A DNA stretch of 64,000 nt from Paenibacillus sp. YN15 (GTDB lineage Bacteria > Bacillota > Bacilli > Paenibacillales > NBRC-103111), in NCBI RefSeq assembly GCF_003285005.1, contig NZ_QMFA01000003.1:150970-214969 (forward strand), given 5' to 3'. Positions 24,834 to 36,047 of the stretch are shown here, piece after piece. A program made the position numbers and the translations under genes. Numbering within the stretch: position 1 is the stretch's first letter; every line of letters starts with the position of its first letter. The notes below the pieces were generated by a model that was not told the DNA's origin, made no database searches, and saw nothing but the letters and a program-made list of their open reading frames with translations.

Positions 24834-27800
24834 ATGAAATCCAAACGATACCAGCATTTGGCGGCGTCATTGAAAAAAGCAATGGTATTGCTGCTGGCCC
24901 TAAGCATATGCTTGAGCGCTTATGTGCTGCCTGAACACGTTTACGCTGCGGAAGCCGATTATGAGCCGGCGGGCACAGTGGCCCATTACCCGTTGAATGG
25001 CGCATACCAGTATAAAAACAAATTGAATGAATCCCAGGTCTTAAGCGGCAGTTCACCGTCCTGGAAAACGGATTATGTTTCTCTGGTCAATCCGGGAAAT
25101 GCCAACAATGGGCATATTGCCGGCGCCAACCCAAGCGCCGCTGTAACGGGCGCCCGAATTTCCTTTTCCCTGAATATAAAATTGAACAAAACGCAAACCC
25201 GTTCTTACACCCCGGCCTACAATCTTCTGGCTTACGGAGCGGGCGATGCCAATAATATCACCCTGCGGCCCTATTATGCCGACGGTCTGGCCGCAGTTGT
25301 GCTCAAGCAAGGCGGAGCGGATGCTGTGGTCGCTTCCTTCCCGGCGCCGGCGGCAGATATGTGGCATAATTATACCATTTCCCTGGACGGCACCGCCGGT
25401 ACCGGCAAGCTGATTGTATGGGTCGATGGAATAAAAGCGGCGGAGGCAAGCTCAAACGGTATTGGTGCAGACCAGATCGGCACGGGCAATTCCGGCTCAA
25501 CCGGATGATGACCTCCGGGGGCAACCCCAACCTTGATGCGCATTACCGGGATGTAAGGGTGATCAATAACACGGTTGACCAAGCTGTGGCGCAAGCGTTA
25601 ACGGATGAGGTGGACAGCTTTATTTGGAATGAGCTGCTTTCCTTGCAAGCGCTTACGATTTCCGATGGAGCGATGGTAAAAGGAAATCTGTTCATGATTC
25701 GGGACCCTGGGATTACCTGGGTGTCCAGCGACGCGGCTGTCATCAATCCGCAAACGGGGGCTGTGACCCGTCCGCAAGGCGAATCCGCACAGGATGCCGA
25801 TGTGGTGTTAACCCTGAACTGGCGCGGGCACAGCCAGGACTACCATTTGACTGTGCTGAAAAACGACGGTTCTCTGGATGGCGTCACCGTAGCGCATTAT
25901 CCGCTGAACAGCACGTACCAGGCAAAAAACAGGCTGAATCCGGCCCAGGCTTTGGCCAGCGACAATGCGGCCTGGAAAGCGGAGTATGTATCATTGGTCA
26001 ACCCGGGCAATGCCAATAACGGGCATATTGCCGGCACCAATCCGGGAACCCCTGTAACGGGAAGGAAGCTTTCCTTCTCCCTGGATATCAAATTGAACAA
26101 GACCCAAACCCGTACCGTCAGCGCGGCAAACACCCTGTTTTCCTACGGCGCGGATAATAACACCAATATTACGCTCCGGCCTTACTACAGCGCGGGCATG
26201 GCTGCAGTAGTCCTGAAACGGAATGGAACAGATGCTGTTGTGGCCTCCTTCCCGGCACCGGCAGCCGATATGTGGCATAATTACACCATCTCGCTGGACG
26301 GCACCGCCGGTACCGGCAAGCTGATTGTTTGGGTGGACGGGGTCAAAGCGGCGGAGGCCGCTTCCAACGGGATCGGAGCGGATGAGATCGGCAATGGGGC
26401 ATTCCGGCTCAACCGGACCATTAGCACCGCTGCCAATCTGGACTCCCACTACCGGGATGTCCGCGTATTTGATGATGCTCTGGATGAAAACGCTGCCCTG
26501 ATTATGGCCAATGAAATCCGCAGCTTCACCTGGAACGACCTGCTTGCTTCCAAGCCGTTAACCGATGGTCTGGTGGTCCGCAAGGATCTTGCGCTGCTGC
26601 GGGACGCCAATATTGCCTGGACCTCCAGCGACAATCATGTAATTGACCCGGCTACAGGTACGGTGACCCGTCCGGCCAAAGGTACTGCGGCGAAGAGAGT
26701 TACCTTGACCATGAACTGGTTTGAGGGGTTCAGCCAGGCTTATACGGTAACGGTTATGCCCATTGACGCCGGGGACTATCTCATTGCCGATTTCAATTTT
26801 AATGATGGGGCAAGCGGGCTGGTTGGCGGCGGAGCGAAGGCTGCTGTTCAAGGAACCGCCAGCTATGCGGACTCCTTTGAGGGCAACGGGAAGGCGGCCA
26901 ATATCGGCAGCGCCTTCTGGCTGAATGTGACCAAGGAAGACGGAACAACACCGCTGCTTGCCGGGCTTGAGGAATTGACGATTTCCTATGACAGCAAGAC
27001 TGGCGGAGGCAGCGGCTGGGCATTCTTCGCCGCTCCCAACACCACCGCGCAGACGGTTAATAAGGAGCATTATCTGGGCATCCTTGACAAGACCAATTCC
27101 TTAACTGTGGAGCGGTATAACAATAACGGCGCCCGTCCGGCAAACCCCGCTGCCACAAGCGGCACGGAGTGGAAGCATGTGGATGTGGTGGTCAAAGCGG
27201 CGGCTACCGAGCCTTATATTGACGGCGTGCTGCAATCGACTGCGGCAAGCAGCTATGCCATAACGGATATTCTCACGGCCTCGGGCGGAATCCTCCAGAT
27301 CGGCAAAGGCAACTGGGGAACGGGCGAATATTATGCCGGGCTGATTGACAATTTCCAAATTTTCAATAAAGCGCTCTCTCAGGACGATCTGACCGAATAC
27401 AGGGTGACGAATATTTCGCCGTTGATTTCTCCCGCCGCTGGCGGACAGATCTACGTTCCGGTTACGGTTTCCCATCCGGCGGGGAATAACTATCTTTATT
27501 ACACCACCGATGGCGCAGATCCGACCTTGGCCAGCACGAAGTATACAGGCCCCTTCACAGTAGAGCACGGCAAGACGGTGAAGGCGGCGGCCATTGCCCC
27601 CAACGGGAACAGAAGCGAGATCGCAAGCGTTCAATACTACGGCAGCGAATGGGCGGCTACCGCCAATGAGTTCCGGTTGGACGGCCAATCAACGGTCAAT
27701 AATGTGAAAATTTCCTGGCCGCTGATTGCGGGAGCCGACTATTACGAGGTTTATCGCGGGGAGCAGCTGATCAACCGGACATACGGAGATACCGTGGACG

Positions 27801-30800
27801 ACTATAACCTTGAAGTCGGCCAGAGCTGCACGTATACCGTCAAGGCTGTCAGCGGCGGCAAACAAATTGCTTTCGCCCAAACCAATGCGGTACATACCTT
27901 CTCCTATGATCCTGCGGCGGTTACCGGAAAGAAAAATAACTACAACGGCGCGGACAGCCTGGGGACGGGCAGTACCTACGGGGTTCAGATCGGAAATGCA
28001 TGGTACCATTATGTTTATAAAGCGGTGAAGAACGAGACAACAGGGATTGTCACAACCGGCATCTATGAGCAGACCGGAACAGACGGGCGCAACTATGGCA
28101 ACGACCGGCTGCTTGGCTCTTTTGAGGATATGCGGGTTGAAGGCGCAGGGTATAAGCTCCATCCCGCAACCGGGAAAATTATCTTTACAGCCCATGAGGA
28201 AGCCAGCAGCGGTTACACCAGAGCAGCCATATTCATTGCTTCGGCAACTCCCGGGGGGAATGATTTTGCCGCAACCTTCAGAGGCCGTCCGTCCAATGCG
28301 GATTCGTCTTTAATGGATTCCCGCGATATGTCGCTTTTTGCAGATGATGACGGCAGCGCATACCTGATATTTGCCACCCGCAATAACAGCGATATCGGGA
28401 TTCTCAAGCTGGATGCGGGATGGGAGCATCCCGACAGGATTGTAAACATTGCTTTTGCAGGCAAACACAAGGAATCGCCGACGGTTATCAAATATGAAGG
28501 GCGTTATTACTTCTTCGGCTCCACGGCCAATGGCTGGTATCCGAGCCAGGCCGAGTATGCCTCCGCAGAATCTCTCGACGGGGAGTGGACCCCGCTTCGC
28601 CCCATCGGCAACGGTTCTACGTTTGCCACGCAGGCGAACGGAGTGGGAGTATGGACCGGCTCCAACGGACGGATTGCCTTCGCAGAGAACGGCTATCATT
28701 GGGGAGCCCAGTATGCCGCAGACTACAAGGACCCGATGGGCACCTATGCAAGATTGTTCCCGATGGCCTTCCATAACGGGGTTGCCACAGCGGATTGGTT
28801 CTTTCAGCTGGATCTGGACCCGGTTTACGGGCTGATTCCGGTTCAGTCAGGGCAGCTCCTCTCTCTGGGCAAGAAGGCAACCGATTTTCTGGGACTGGAT
28901 GCAACAGCGGTGACGGACGGGGCGGATTTGGCGTCATCCCCGCGGGTTCAGCACACCTCCTTGCCCTATAGTATGGTCATTGATCTGGAGCAGCCCTCCC
29001 GGCTGTCGGAGATTAACCTGACTACCCGAATCGTCACCGGTTCGGATACGGTTTACCGCTATACGCTGGAAGGCAGTCTGGACAATGGGACCTGGACGCA
29101 GCTTGTGGACGGGTCGGCGAACAATGTCAGCGGTTTTGTGGCCAATCCGGTTACGGATACAGGGCGCTACCGCTATGTCCGCTTAACGGTTCACAATATC
29201 ATCAATGTGCATACCGGACAGAGCGCCATTTGGGCCGACGGGATTATTGAATTGGCGGTATTTGGGACTCCATATATCGATAAATCGGAGCTTCAGGCCA
29301 AATACGATGCCAGAAAAGACACGCCAAAAGGACATTATACCAACGCAACCTGGAACACCATTGTGGGGGCTCTTGATCATGCCGCAGCGGTATTGGCGGA
29401 CGCTTCCGCTACGCAGTGGACCGTTGACCGGGCGGCCCTGCAAATCGACGAGGCCTTCAATTGGGTGCTGACCGTTCAACCGGATCATGTGGTGGACTAT
29501 GCCTCTGCCGGCGTGCCTGTGGGAGAAACCTGGTACGATACCGAAGGCAATCCCATTCAGGCCCACGGCGGCGGATTCCTGCAGCAAACCGCCGCAGACG
29601 GCAAACCCATCTATTATTGGGTGGGAGAAAACAAGCTTCACAACCGGGCCTCCTTCCATGCGGTAGCGCTGTACTCCTCCCGGGATTTGGTCAATTGGGT
29701 TTATGAGGGCGATATTATTGATCCGTTTACCCAAGCAGCAGAAGGGGCAGAGTATGGGCTTCTGGATAATAAGTGGGAACGCCCGAAGCTTCTGTACAAC
29801 GAGAAAACCAAAAAGTATGTACTGTGGGGCCATTGGGAAACAGCGGGCAGCTATGCAAGCAGCCAGATTGCGGTAGCGACTGCCGATCAAGTGGCAGGCC
29901 CGTATACCTTCCTGGGGCACTGGCGTCCGGGCGGCACCTTGCGCAATTGGCGGAGTGAAAACGGGATTTACCTGGATTCCGATTATTACAAAACCAGCGG
30001 CGTCAAAGCAACCGTTCCGGCGGAGACGGTAAACGATGTATCCCAGTTGGGCTATACCTCCCGCGACTTCACCGTATTTGTCGATGATGACAAGACGGCA
30101 TATCTGGTCTCGGCGGAAGGACATTCCATGCGCATCCACCGGCTGAACGATGAATATACCGACGTGGACTTTACCACTTACACCTTCAGCGACCCTGCCG
30201 GGAAAGCGGAGGATTTTGAATCCTACAGCTTCTACGAAGGTGTCGGACGCGAAGCGCCGGCGGTGGTAAGGGCGGATGACGGATATTATATGGTCTCCTC
30301 CGGCCAATCGGGCTGGCTGCCGAACCAGGGAACGGTCAGCTTTAATGCCGATCTCACAGACCACGCAGGCTGGACCACAGTCAAGGAGAACGGCCGGATT
30401 GTGGAGAAATATGCCTTCGGCAATAACAGCACCTATTACAGCCAACCGACCAACATTATGAAGCTGGTTAACGAAAAGGGAGAAAAAACCTATGTTTACA
30501 TGGGTGACAGATGGCGCTCCAGCCAGCTTTCCGACTCCCGCTACGTATGGCTGCCGATCACATTCGACGAGACGGAGCATACCGCTTCGATCACATTCAC
30601 CACAGGGTGGAAGCTGAATGCGGCCACCGGCAATGTACAGCTTCCCCAGGCTTATCTCGTCTCCCAAGGCAAAAGCGCAACCTTTGTCAACGGCGACGGG
30701 AATACGGTAGCGGGGATTGAAAAAGCCAATGACGGCATTGAATACAGCCTCAGTACGTCAGGCGATTCGACTCACTTCTTCGGCGGCCTTGCCGCTCCGT

Positions 30801-32407
30801 ACGAATACACTGTCGATCTGGGCGCTGTTTATGACTTATCCCGGATGGATGTGGCTTACAGGCTTTATAACGGCTCGGAAATGTACCACCGGTATCAGAT
30901 TTTCGGCTCCAACGATAACAACAATTGGACAGAACTGGTCAATAACAGCACCAATATGTGGGCCGGCTTCAACTCGGATAAGCTCAGCGGACGTTATCAA
31001 TATGTGAAGCTTAAGGTGAACGAGGTGAGGCGCGTCAACAACAATGCCCTTAGCAATGGCTGGGGCAGCGGGCTGGTTGAGGTTCAGGTTTACGCCAACT
31101 CGGCTGATCCGTTTGCGCTGACCCCGCCCAGCGCGGATGTGGAGGCGGGCACGTATACGTCTCCGAAACAAGTGACGCTGTCGCATGCGGTGAAAGACGC
31201 CCGGATTTATTATACGCTGGACGGCAGCGCGCCTACCTCTGCAAGCACGCTTTATACGGCGCCGATTGCGCTGCCTCTGGGCGAAAGCACGCTCAAGGCA
31301 GTTGCAGTAGTAGACGGAGCAACCAGCGCGGTGTTGGAAAAGAGCTATACGGTTACGATTGATCGGTCGGTTTTGGCCGCAGCCATTGCCGCAGCCCAAA
31401 CCCTCACCGAAGATGACTATACCGTAACGAGCTGGACCTATTTGCAGCAGACGCTGACAACGGCCATCTCCGTTCGCGACCATGCCGGGGCAACGGAAGA
31501 GCAGGTGGCTGCTGCTGTGGCCGCATTGCAAACAGCGGTAGCCGGTCTGGAGCGGAAACCGCCTGCGGCAGCCCTTGTCACCTTGTCGGGACCGCAGAGT
31601 GTGGTTGGCAACCAAGTATTTGACGTGACATTCGGACTGAACACTGTCTCCCAAAGTGTATATGCCCAGGATGTTACCTTCCATTATGATCCATCGAAGG
31701 TGGATTATCTGTCGGCAGAGCCGGTGAAGCCCGGATTCTCCATTTTGCAGGAGTCGGCTGCACCGGGCCAAATCCGGTTTATAACGGTTGATCTGCAGGC
31801 GGGACAGACGCCCGCAAGCCCTGTCAGCCTGCTGAAGGCACAATTCAGGGCCAAGGAAGTTGGTCAAACCGTCACCAGCAGCGTGTACTTGTCCAATGTG
31901 GTGCTGGCGGATGGGGCAGGGGCTGAAACAACGGTAACGGATGCGGTGTATTGCAGCTTCGAAATTGCTGCGGCAGTCTCCAAATCCGCGTTGCGCGCAG
32001 CGGTTGCCGATGCGCAAACGCTGCATGATTCCGCGGTGGAAGGCGCCCTCGCCGGGCAGTATCCGGCAGGCTCCAAAGCGTTGCTGTTGGCTGCGATTCA
32101 ACAGGCGGATGGGGTACTGAATGATGGCGCGGCTGCCCAAGCCCAAGTGGATCAAGCCCTCGCTCAACTGAATGCGGCCGTTCAAGCCTTTGCATCTAAG
32201 GTGATTCCCGAAGTAAGGGGAGATTTGAACGGAGACGGCAGAGTCGGGGTGGGAGACTTGGCCAGAATGGCAGCAGTCTACTATGGAAGGAACAGCTTGC
32301 AAGCCGATTGGGACCAGTACAAGCAGGCGGATTTGAACGACGATAACGTAATCGATATCGAGGATCTGTATGCTTTGGCAAGCATGCTTCTGGACCAAAG
32401 CCATTAA
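24834..32407 (+). CDS. Giant secreted GH43-GH43 enzyme with FIVAR-cohesin-FIVAR-dockerin tail (one-base frameshift near 25487)
   Basis: About 2,524 residues once the frame is joined. Order, by approximate residue: signal peptide 1-39; LamG-like sandwich plus degenerate Ig domain, twice (46-345, 349-640); third LamG-like domain (645-850); CHB_HEX-type module (862-935); fibronectin-like (945-1020); GH43 propeller 1 (1030-1345); discoidin-like (1343-1480); FIVAR-like (1483-1550); GH43 propeller 2 (1553-1936); discoidin-like (1940-2090); CHB_HEX-like (2093-2173); FIVAR (2176-2243); cohesin (2246-2380); FIVAR (2381-2458); dockerin (2462-2523) with two calcium loops, DLNGDGRVGVGDL and DLNDDNVIDIEDL. 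Propeller 2 has ERPKL, REAPAVV and YSQPTN, the Glu, Glu and Gln positions of exo-beta-1,3-galactanases (GH43_24). Propeller 1 is more divergent. The frame breaks at the ACGGGC near 25,487, where one missing G would restore IGTGQFRLNR as in the second repeat. A good site, AAGGAG, precedes 24834. Confidence 0.85.
25484..25492 (+). other. Apparent one-base deletion (frameshift) in the giant GH43 gene
   Basis: Frame 1 runs from 24834 to a stop at 25506-25508. Frame 2, open from before this point to 32407, continues the same domain. The second repeat reads IGNGAFRLNR at the matching place, and the first would read IGTGQFRLNR if one G were added to the GGG here. Coding sequence is intact on both sides. 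Homopolymer sequencing error, phase variation and true inactivation are all possible. Confidence 0.8.
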
Positions 32408-32471
32408 AAACCGGCTATTGTTCGGGACTGCTCTTTGCATTAAGTTAGCCTCGGAAAGAAAAGAAGGGAAG

Positions 32472-34205
32472 TTGAATCCGTTGAGGAAGAGAATATCGGC
32501 TATTGGTCTGATGATCCTGCTGTTATGCGCTTTGTGGCCTTCTGTGTTGTTTGCGGCGGCGGAGCCAGATTGTACTCTCACAGTGTCCAAAACCGCAGCG
32601 GTTGTCGGAGATCAGGTTGAAGTGGAGATTCGGGTGCGGAATGCCCAGGACTGGGTTGCCTATGAGCTGAATCTGTCATTTGATGCTTCGTTATGGAAAA
32701 CCGGCATCGAAGACATTTCGTTCATGACGAATCTGCAGGATGGCTTCAGTTCGATTGTAAATCCCGAATTGTTCAGCGGCGGCCATGTGCGAGCCGTATT
32801 TACAAAAAAAGGCAACGCGGCAGGCGAAAGCGGAGAGGTTGTTTTGGGGAAAGTGAGGCTTACTGCCCAAGCCAACGGCACAGATACCTTTACACTGGAG
32901 AAGATTAAAGTCGGTCAAACCGGGAATCATTGGGCTGCCTATACTCCGAATGTCGGGACCCGTGTACAAATTGGCGGCAGCAGCGACGGCTACACTGGCG
33001 GAGGCTACACCGAAACACCGGCTGCGGGGAATGAACCGACCATTACCGATTCCATGCTTCTGGTCAAGGCGCTTCCAAACGATGCTGGGATTGTGTCGGT
33101 GAAGATTGATTTGGCCAACCTGCAAAAAGCAATCGACAAACTCGCTGGCACTGGCTTGAACATTGTCCTGGAGACCGATGCAGCTGCCAAGCCTAAACAG
33201 GTGGAGGTTGAAATCCCGCTGGAGCAAGTGCGAAATGCGGCAGGTCAAAAAATAAAGACCGTCTCCATCACGAGCAGCCTGGCCGCCGTCGCTTTGAATG
33301 AGAAGCTGTTTGCCAGGGAAGAAGCAAAAGCCGCGGCCAATCTGCAGCTTTCTGTCACTCAAATGGACTCTTCTGCCTTGCCGGCAGCCGCCAAGGAGCA
33401 AGTGAAGGCGGATACGGTGATCTATGATTTTCAATTGAAGCTGGATGAACGCCCCATAACCGTATTGGAGGACAAGGAAGCAACGGTAGAGCTTCCGTAC
33501 ACCCTGCGCCAGGGGGAAGCCGGACATAAGGTTGTCATTTACCGCGTATCCGCCAACGGGCAGCCTGAAGTGGTGAAAAACGCCAGGTATGATCAGGCGG
33601 CAGGCACCGTGCAATTTGCCCCCAACCATTCCGGCCAATATTTCGCCGCTTATGCCAATAAATCCTTCCAGGATCTGCATGAGGCCGAATGGGCCAGAGA
33701 GTATATTGAGGCGTTGGCTGCCAGAGATGTGGTGGATGGCATGAGCGACGGGCAATTTGATCCCAATGGGCAGCTTACCCGCGGGCAATTCATTGCCATG
33801 CTTGTCAATATGTTTGATTTGACGGATTCCACCGCTGTTTCATCGTTTACGGACACGGCCAGGGATGCCTGGTATTATCCCTCTGTAGCAACCGCCCAAA
33901 AGCTGGGGATTGTGGACGGCAGGGAAGACGGCACCTTCGGAGTGGACGAGCGGATTAGCAGACAGGACCTGGCGGTTATGCTGCACCGTGCTTCCAAGAT
34001 TCTCGGATTGGAAGGAGAGTCTGCAGCAGCCGCAGCCCCGTTTGCCGACCAAGCGGATATTGCGGAATACGCCGCCGAAGCAGTAGCCGCCATGCAGCGG
34101 CAAGGCATTGTAAACGGGCTGGAGCACCAAATCTTTGCTCCCCAGGGCTTGTCAACCAGAGCCCAGGCTGCGGTTGTGATATATAGAATGGCATTCCCGG
34201 GATAA
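32472..34205 (+). CDS. Cohesin-SLH cell-surface anchoring protein (scaffoldin-like)
   Basis: 577 residues. A signal peptide (RISAIGLMILLLCALWPSVLFAA) is followed by a cohesin-like domain (about 32-160: VGDQVEVEIRVRNAQDWVAYELNLSFD and VVLGKVRLTAQANGTDTFTLEKIKVG), a Gly/Thr linker, a beta-rich domain (about 190-400) and three SLH repeats (about 402-577). The protein should sit on the cell wall by its SLH domains and present a cohesin that can hold a dockerin. The upstream gene, 64 bp away and probably in the same transcript, encodes a dockerin. The SLH motif TRAE is changed to TRGQ, SRQD and TRAQ. The start is uncertain: TTG at 32472, or TTG at 32481 with better spacing from AAGGG. No ATG fits the signal peptide. 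Confidence 0.82.
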   Translation: MNPLRKRISAIGLMILLLCALWPSVLFAAAEPDCTLTVSKTAAVVGDQVEVEIRVRNAQDWVAYELNLSFDASLWKTGIEDISFMTNLQDGFSSIVNPELFSGGHVRAVFTKKGNAAGESGEVVLGKVRLTAQANGTDTFTLEKIKVGQTGNHWAAYTPNVGTRVQIGGSSDGYTGGGYTETPAAGNEPTITDSMLLVKALPNDAGIVSVKIDLANLQKAIDKLAGTGLNIVLETDAAAKPKQVEVEIPLEQVRNAAGQKIKTVSITSSLAAVALNEKLFAREEAKAAANLQLSVTQMDSSALPAAAKEQVKADTVIYDFQLKLDERPITVLEDKEATVELPYTLRQGEAGHKVVIYRVSANGQPEVVKNARYDQAAGTVQFAPNHSGQYFAAYANKSFQDLHEAEWAREYIEALAARDVVDGMSDGQFDPNGQLTRGQFIAMLVNMFDLTDSTAVSSFTDTARDAWYYPSVATAQKLGIVDGREDGTFGVDERISRQDLAVMLHRASKILGLEGESAAAAAPFADQADIAEYAAEAVAAMQRQGIVNGLEHQIFAPQGLSTRAQAAVVIYRMAFPG

Positions 34206-34228
34206 GCAAACATCCCCAGAAATGATCG

Positions 34229-34281
34229 GAAGAAACGGATAGATTCCCGGCACCGGGACATCTGACCGTTTCTTCTGTTTC
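34229..34281 (+). terminator. Terminator after the cohesin-SLH gene
   Basis: GAAGAAACGG (34229-34238) pairs with CCGTTTCTTC (34266-34275). A second inner stem, TCCCGG/CCGGGA, lies around 34245-34258, and TGTTT follows. It separates the importer A / galactanase unit from the kinase operon. Confidence 0.8.
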
Positions 34282-34313
34282 AAGAGGCTTTGCGAACGAG
34301 GGAGACGATCAGA

Positions 34314-36038
34314 GTGGGTCCATTCGGCAGAAACAGTCTGGTGAAGCAATTCATTTATTTAATTTCCATCATGATGAGCATTTTGCTGCTGTCCTTTGTT
34401 ATTTCAAATTACATTGCCCAGCGGATTGTGGAGAAGAAGGTAACGGAATCCGTCCAAAAAATTATGCTGCAGGTGGAAGAAACCATCATGAGCTTTTATA
34501 AGGACATGGACGGAATCTCCTATTCCCTGTTATACAATCCGACCATCCAGTCCTATCTGAGCACGAATGATATTCTGTCCCGGATTCTCATGAACAAGGA
34601 TATTGTGCTTCAATTCTCCAGCACCCTTTCCCTGAAGGAAAACATCGTGGGCATCCAGCTGTATGATGATCAGGAAAAACTGGCAGTCAGCCTGGGGCGG
34701 ACGATGGCTCCGGCGGAAAAACGAAGAGTGGAGGCGATCGAATATGCCACCTTGAATACCGCGGATATGGAAGGGTCCTTTTATACCATTTCCGTTCCTG
34801 TATTCAATTTGCAAAACAATCTGGTGTTAAGAGATTACCGGGGCATGTGTCTGTTCATTATGGATGTGTCCAACTTCAGCTCCATCCTGCAAAAGTCAAA
34901 GGTATCGGCTCATTCCAGGCTGCTGCTTATCGATAAAGACAACCGGATTATGACCGGCTCGGGCCCGCTGGATTCCGCGCAATCCCTGGACTTGGATGCT
35001 TTTGCCCAAAACAAGAGCTATATCATGCAGGAAATTGTGCTGGAGCATACCGGCTGGAAGATCATCAGCATCGTTCCCAAAGCCGAGGTTGTGGAGGAGC
35101 TGGGAATCGTCAAGAAGCTGAATGTCACCACATATCTCATTATATTTACGATTTTTTGCGTGTTTTTGCTCCATTTTTACAACCGGCTGCTGAAGCCGGT
35201 GAAGGCCCTGCTCGATTTTGTGAAATCTTTTGCCAAGAGCGGCGGGAGCAGACGGTTCAGTGTGGTTTATCATAACGAAATCGGGGTGTTGGCCAGCAGC
35301 TTGAACCAGATGCTGGATGATATTTCCACACTTAGCAGCGGGATGCAGGCGGTCCAGAAGAAAATGTACGAAACGGAATTGGCGAAAAAACAAATGGAGA
35401 TTTCGGTTTACCGCAACCAAATTAACCCGCATTTTCTGTATAACACCCTGGAGTGTATCCGGGCGATTGCCATTTACCATAAGGCCCATGATATTGTAAA
35501 AATCACTTCGTCCTTATCCAATATCTTCCGCTATTCGCTCCGGGGGGCAAGCTTTGTGTCTCTTCAGGAGGAAATCTCCCACTTGCAGGAATATGCCAAG
35601 ATCATCGATTACCGGTTCACCGGGAAAATCCGAATCATGATTGATGCCGAGGAGGCGTTGTTATCCAGCAAAACTCCCCAGCTGCTGCTGCAGCCTATCG
35701 TGGAAAATGCGGTGTTTCACGGCTTGGAGAAGAAGATTGAGCCTGGAACCGTTCAGGTCAGGATTGCGGCTGCCGACCATAACCGCCTGGCATTCGTCAT
35801 TTCAGATGACGGCATCGGGATCGGCCATGGGCAGCTGATGGAGCTGCGGCAGCGGCTTGCCCGCTACGATTCGCAGGATCATTGGCGGCAGGGAAACAAA
35901 GGCATCGGCCTGTACAATATTCACCGCAGAATCAAGCTGATCTATGGCGATCAGGCGGAGCTGGCCATCCAAAGCCAAATTAACCAAGGAACCACCGTCA
36001 CCATCATATTGCCCAGGGAGCTTCCCCAGGCAGAATAG
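34314..36038 (+). CDS. YesM-type sensor histidine kinase
   Basis: 574 residues. A first membrane helix (QFIYLISIMMSILLLSFVISNYI), an extracellular Cache-like sensor (about 40-260), a second helix (VTTYLIIFTIFCVFLLHFY), then HAMP, the His_kinase domain with QINPHFLYNTLECI (phospho-His in NPHFLYN) and an ATPase domain with QPIVENAVFHGLE and DDGIGI. The start is GTG at 34314, nine bases after AGGGAG. TTG at 34290 is in frame but lacks a site. It is cotranscribed with the regulator at 36048 (9-bp gap) and precedes importer B, so it probably senses the sugar that importer B takes up. Confidence 0.9.
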   Translation: MGPFGRNSLVKQFIYLISIMMSILLLSFVISNYIAQRIVEKKVTESVQKIMLQVEETIMSFYKDMDGISYSLLYNPTIQSYLSTNDILSRILMNKDIVLQFSSTLSLKENIVGIQLYDDQEKLAVSLGRTMAPAEKRRVEAIEYATLNTADMEGSFYTISVPVFNLQNNLVLRDYRGMCLFIMDVSNFSSILQKSKVSAHSRLLLIDKDNRIMTGSGPLDSAQSLDLDAFAQNKSYIMQEIVLEHTGWKIISIVPKAEVVEELGIVKKLNVTTYLIIFTIFCVFLLHFYNRLLKPVKALLDFVKSFAKSGGSRRFSVVYHNEIGVLASSLNQMLDDISTLSSGMQAVQKKMYETELAKKQMEISVYRNQINPHFLYNTLECIRAIAIYHKAHDIVKITSSLSNIFRYSLRGASFVSLQEEISHLQEYAKIIDYRFTGKIRIMIDAEEALLSSKTPQLLLQPIVENAVFHGLEKKIEPGTVQVRIAAADHNRLAFVISDDGIGIGHGQLMELRQRLARYDSQDHWRQGNKGIGLYNIHRRIKLIYGDQAELAIQSQINQGTTVTIILPRELPQAE

Positions 36039-36047
36039 GAGAATTGT

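Noticed and set aside
25418-25500. ATG at 25418 as a true start of the large GH43 reading frame
   Set aside because: The first 25 or so residues from this ATG (MGRWNKSGGGK...) are out-of-frame translation of the LamG domain. There is no ribosome binding site or signal peptide. The real gene starts at 24834.
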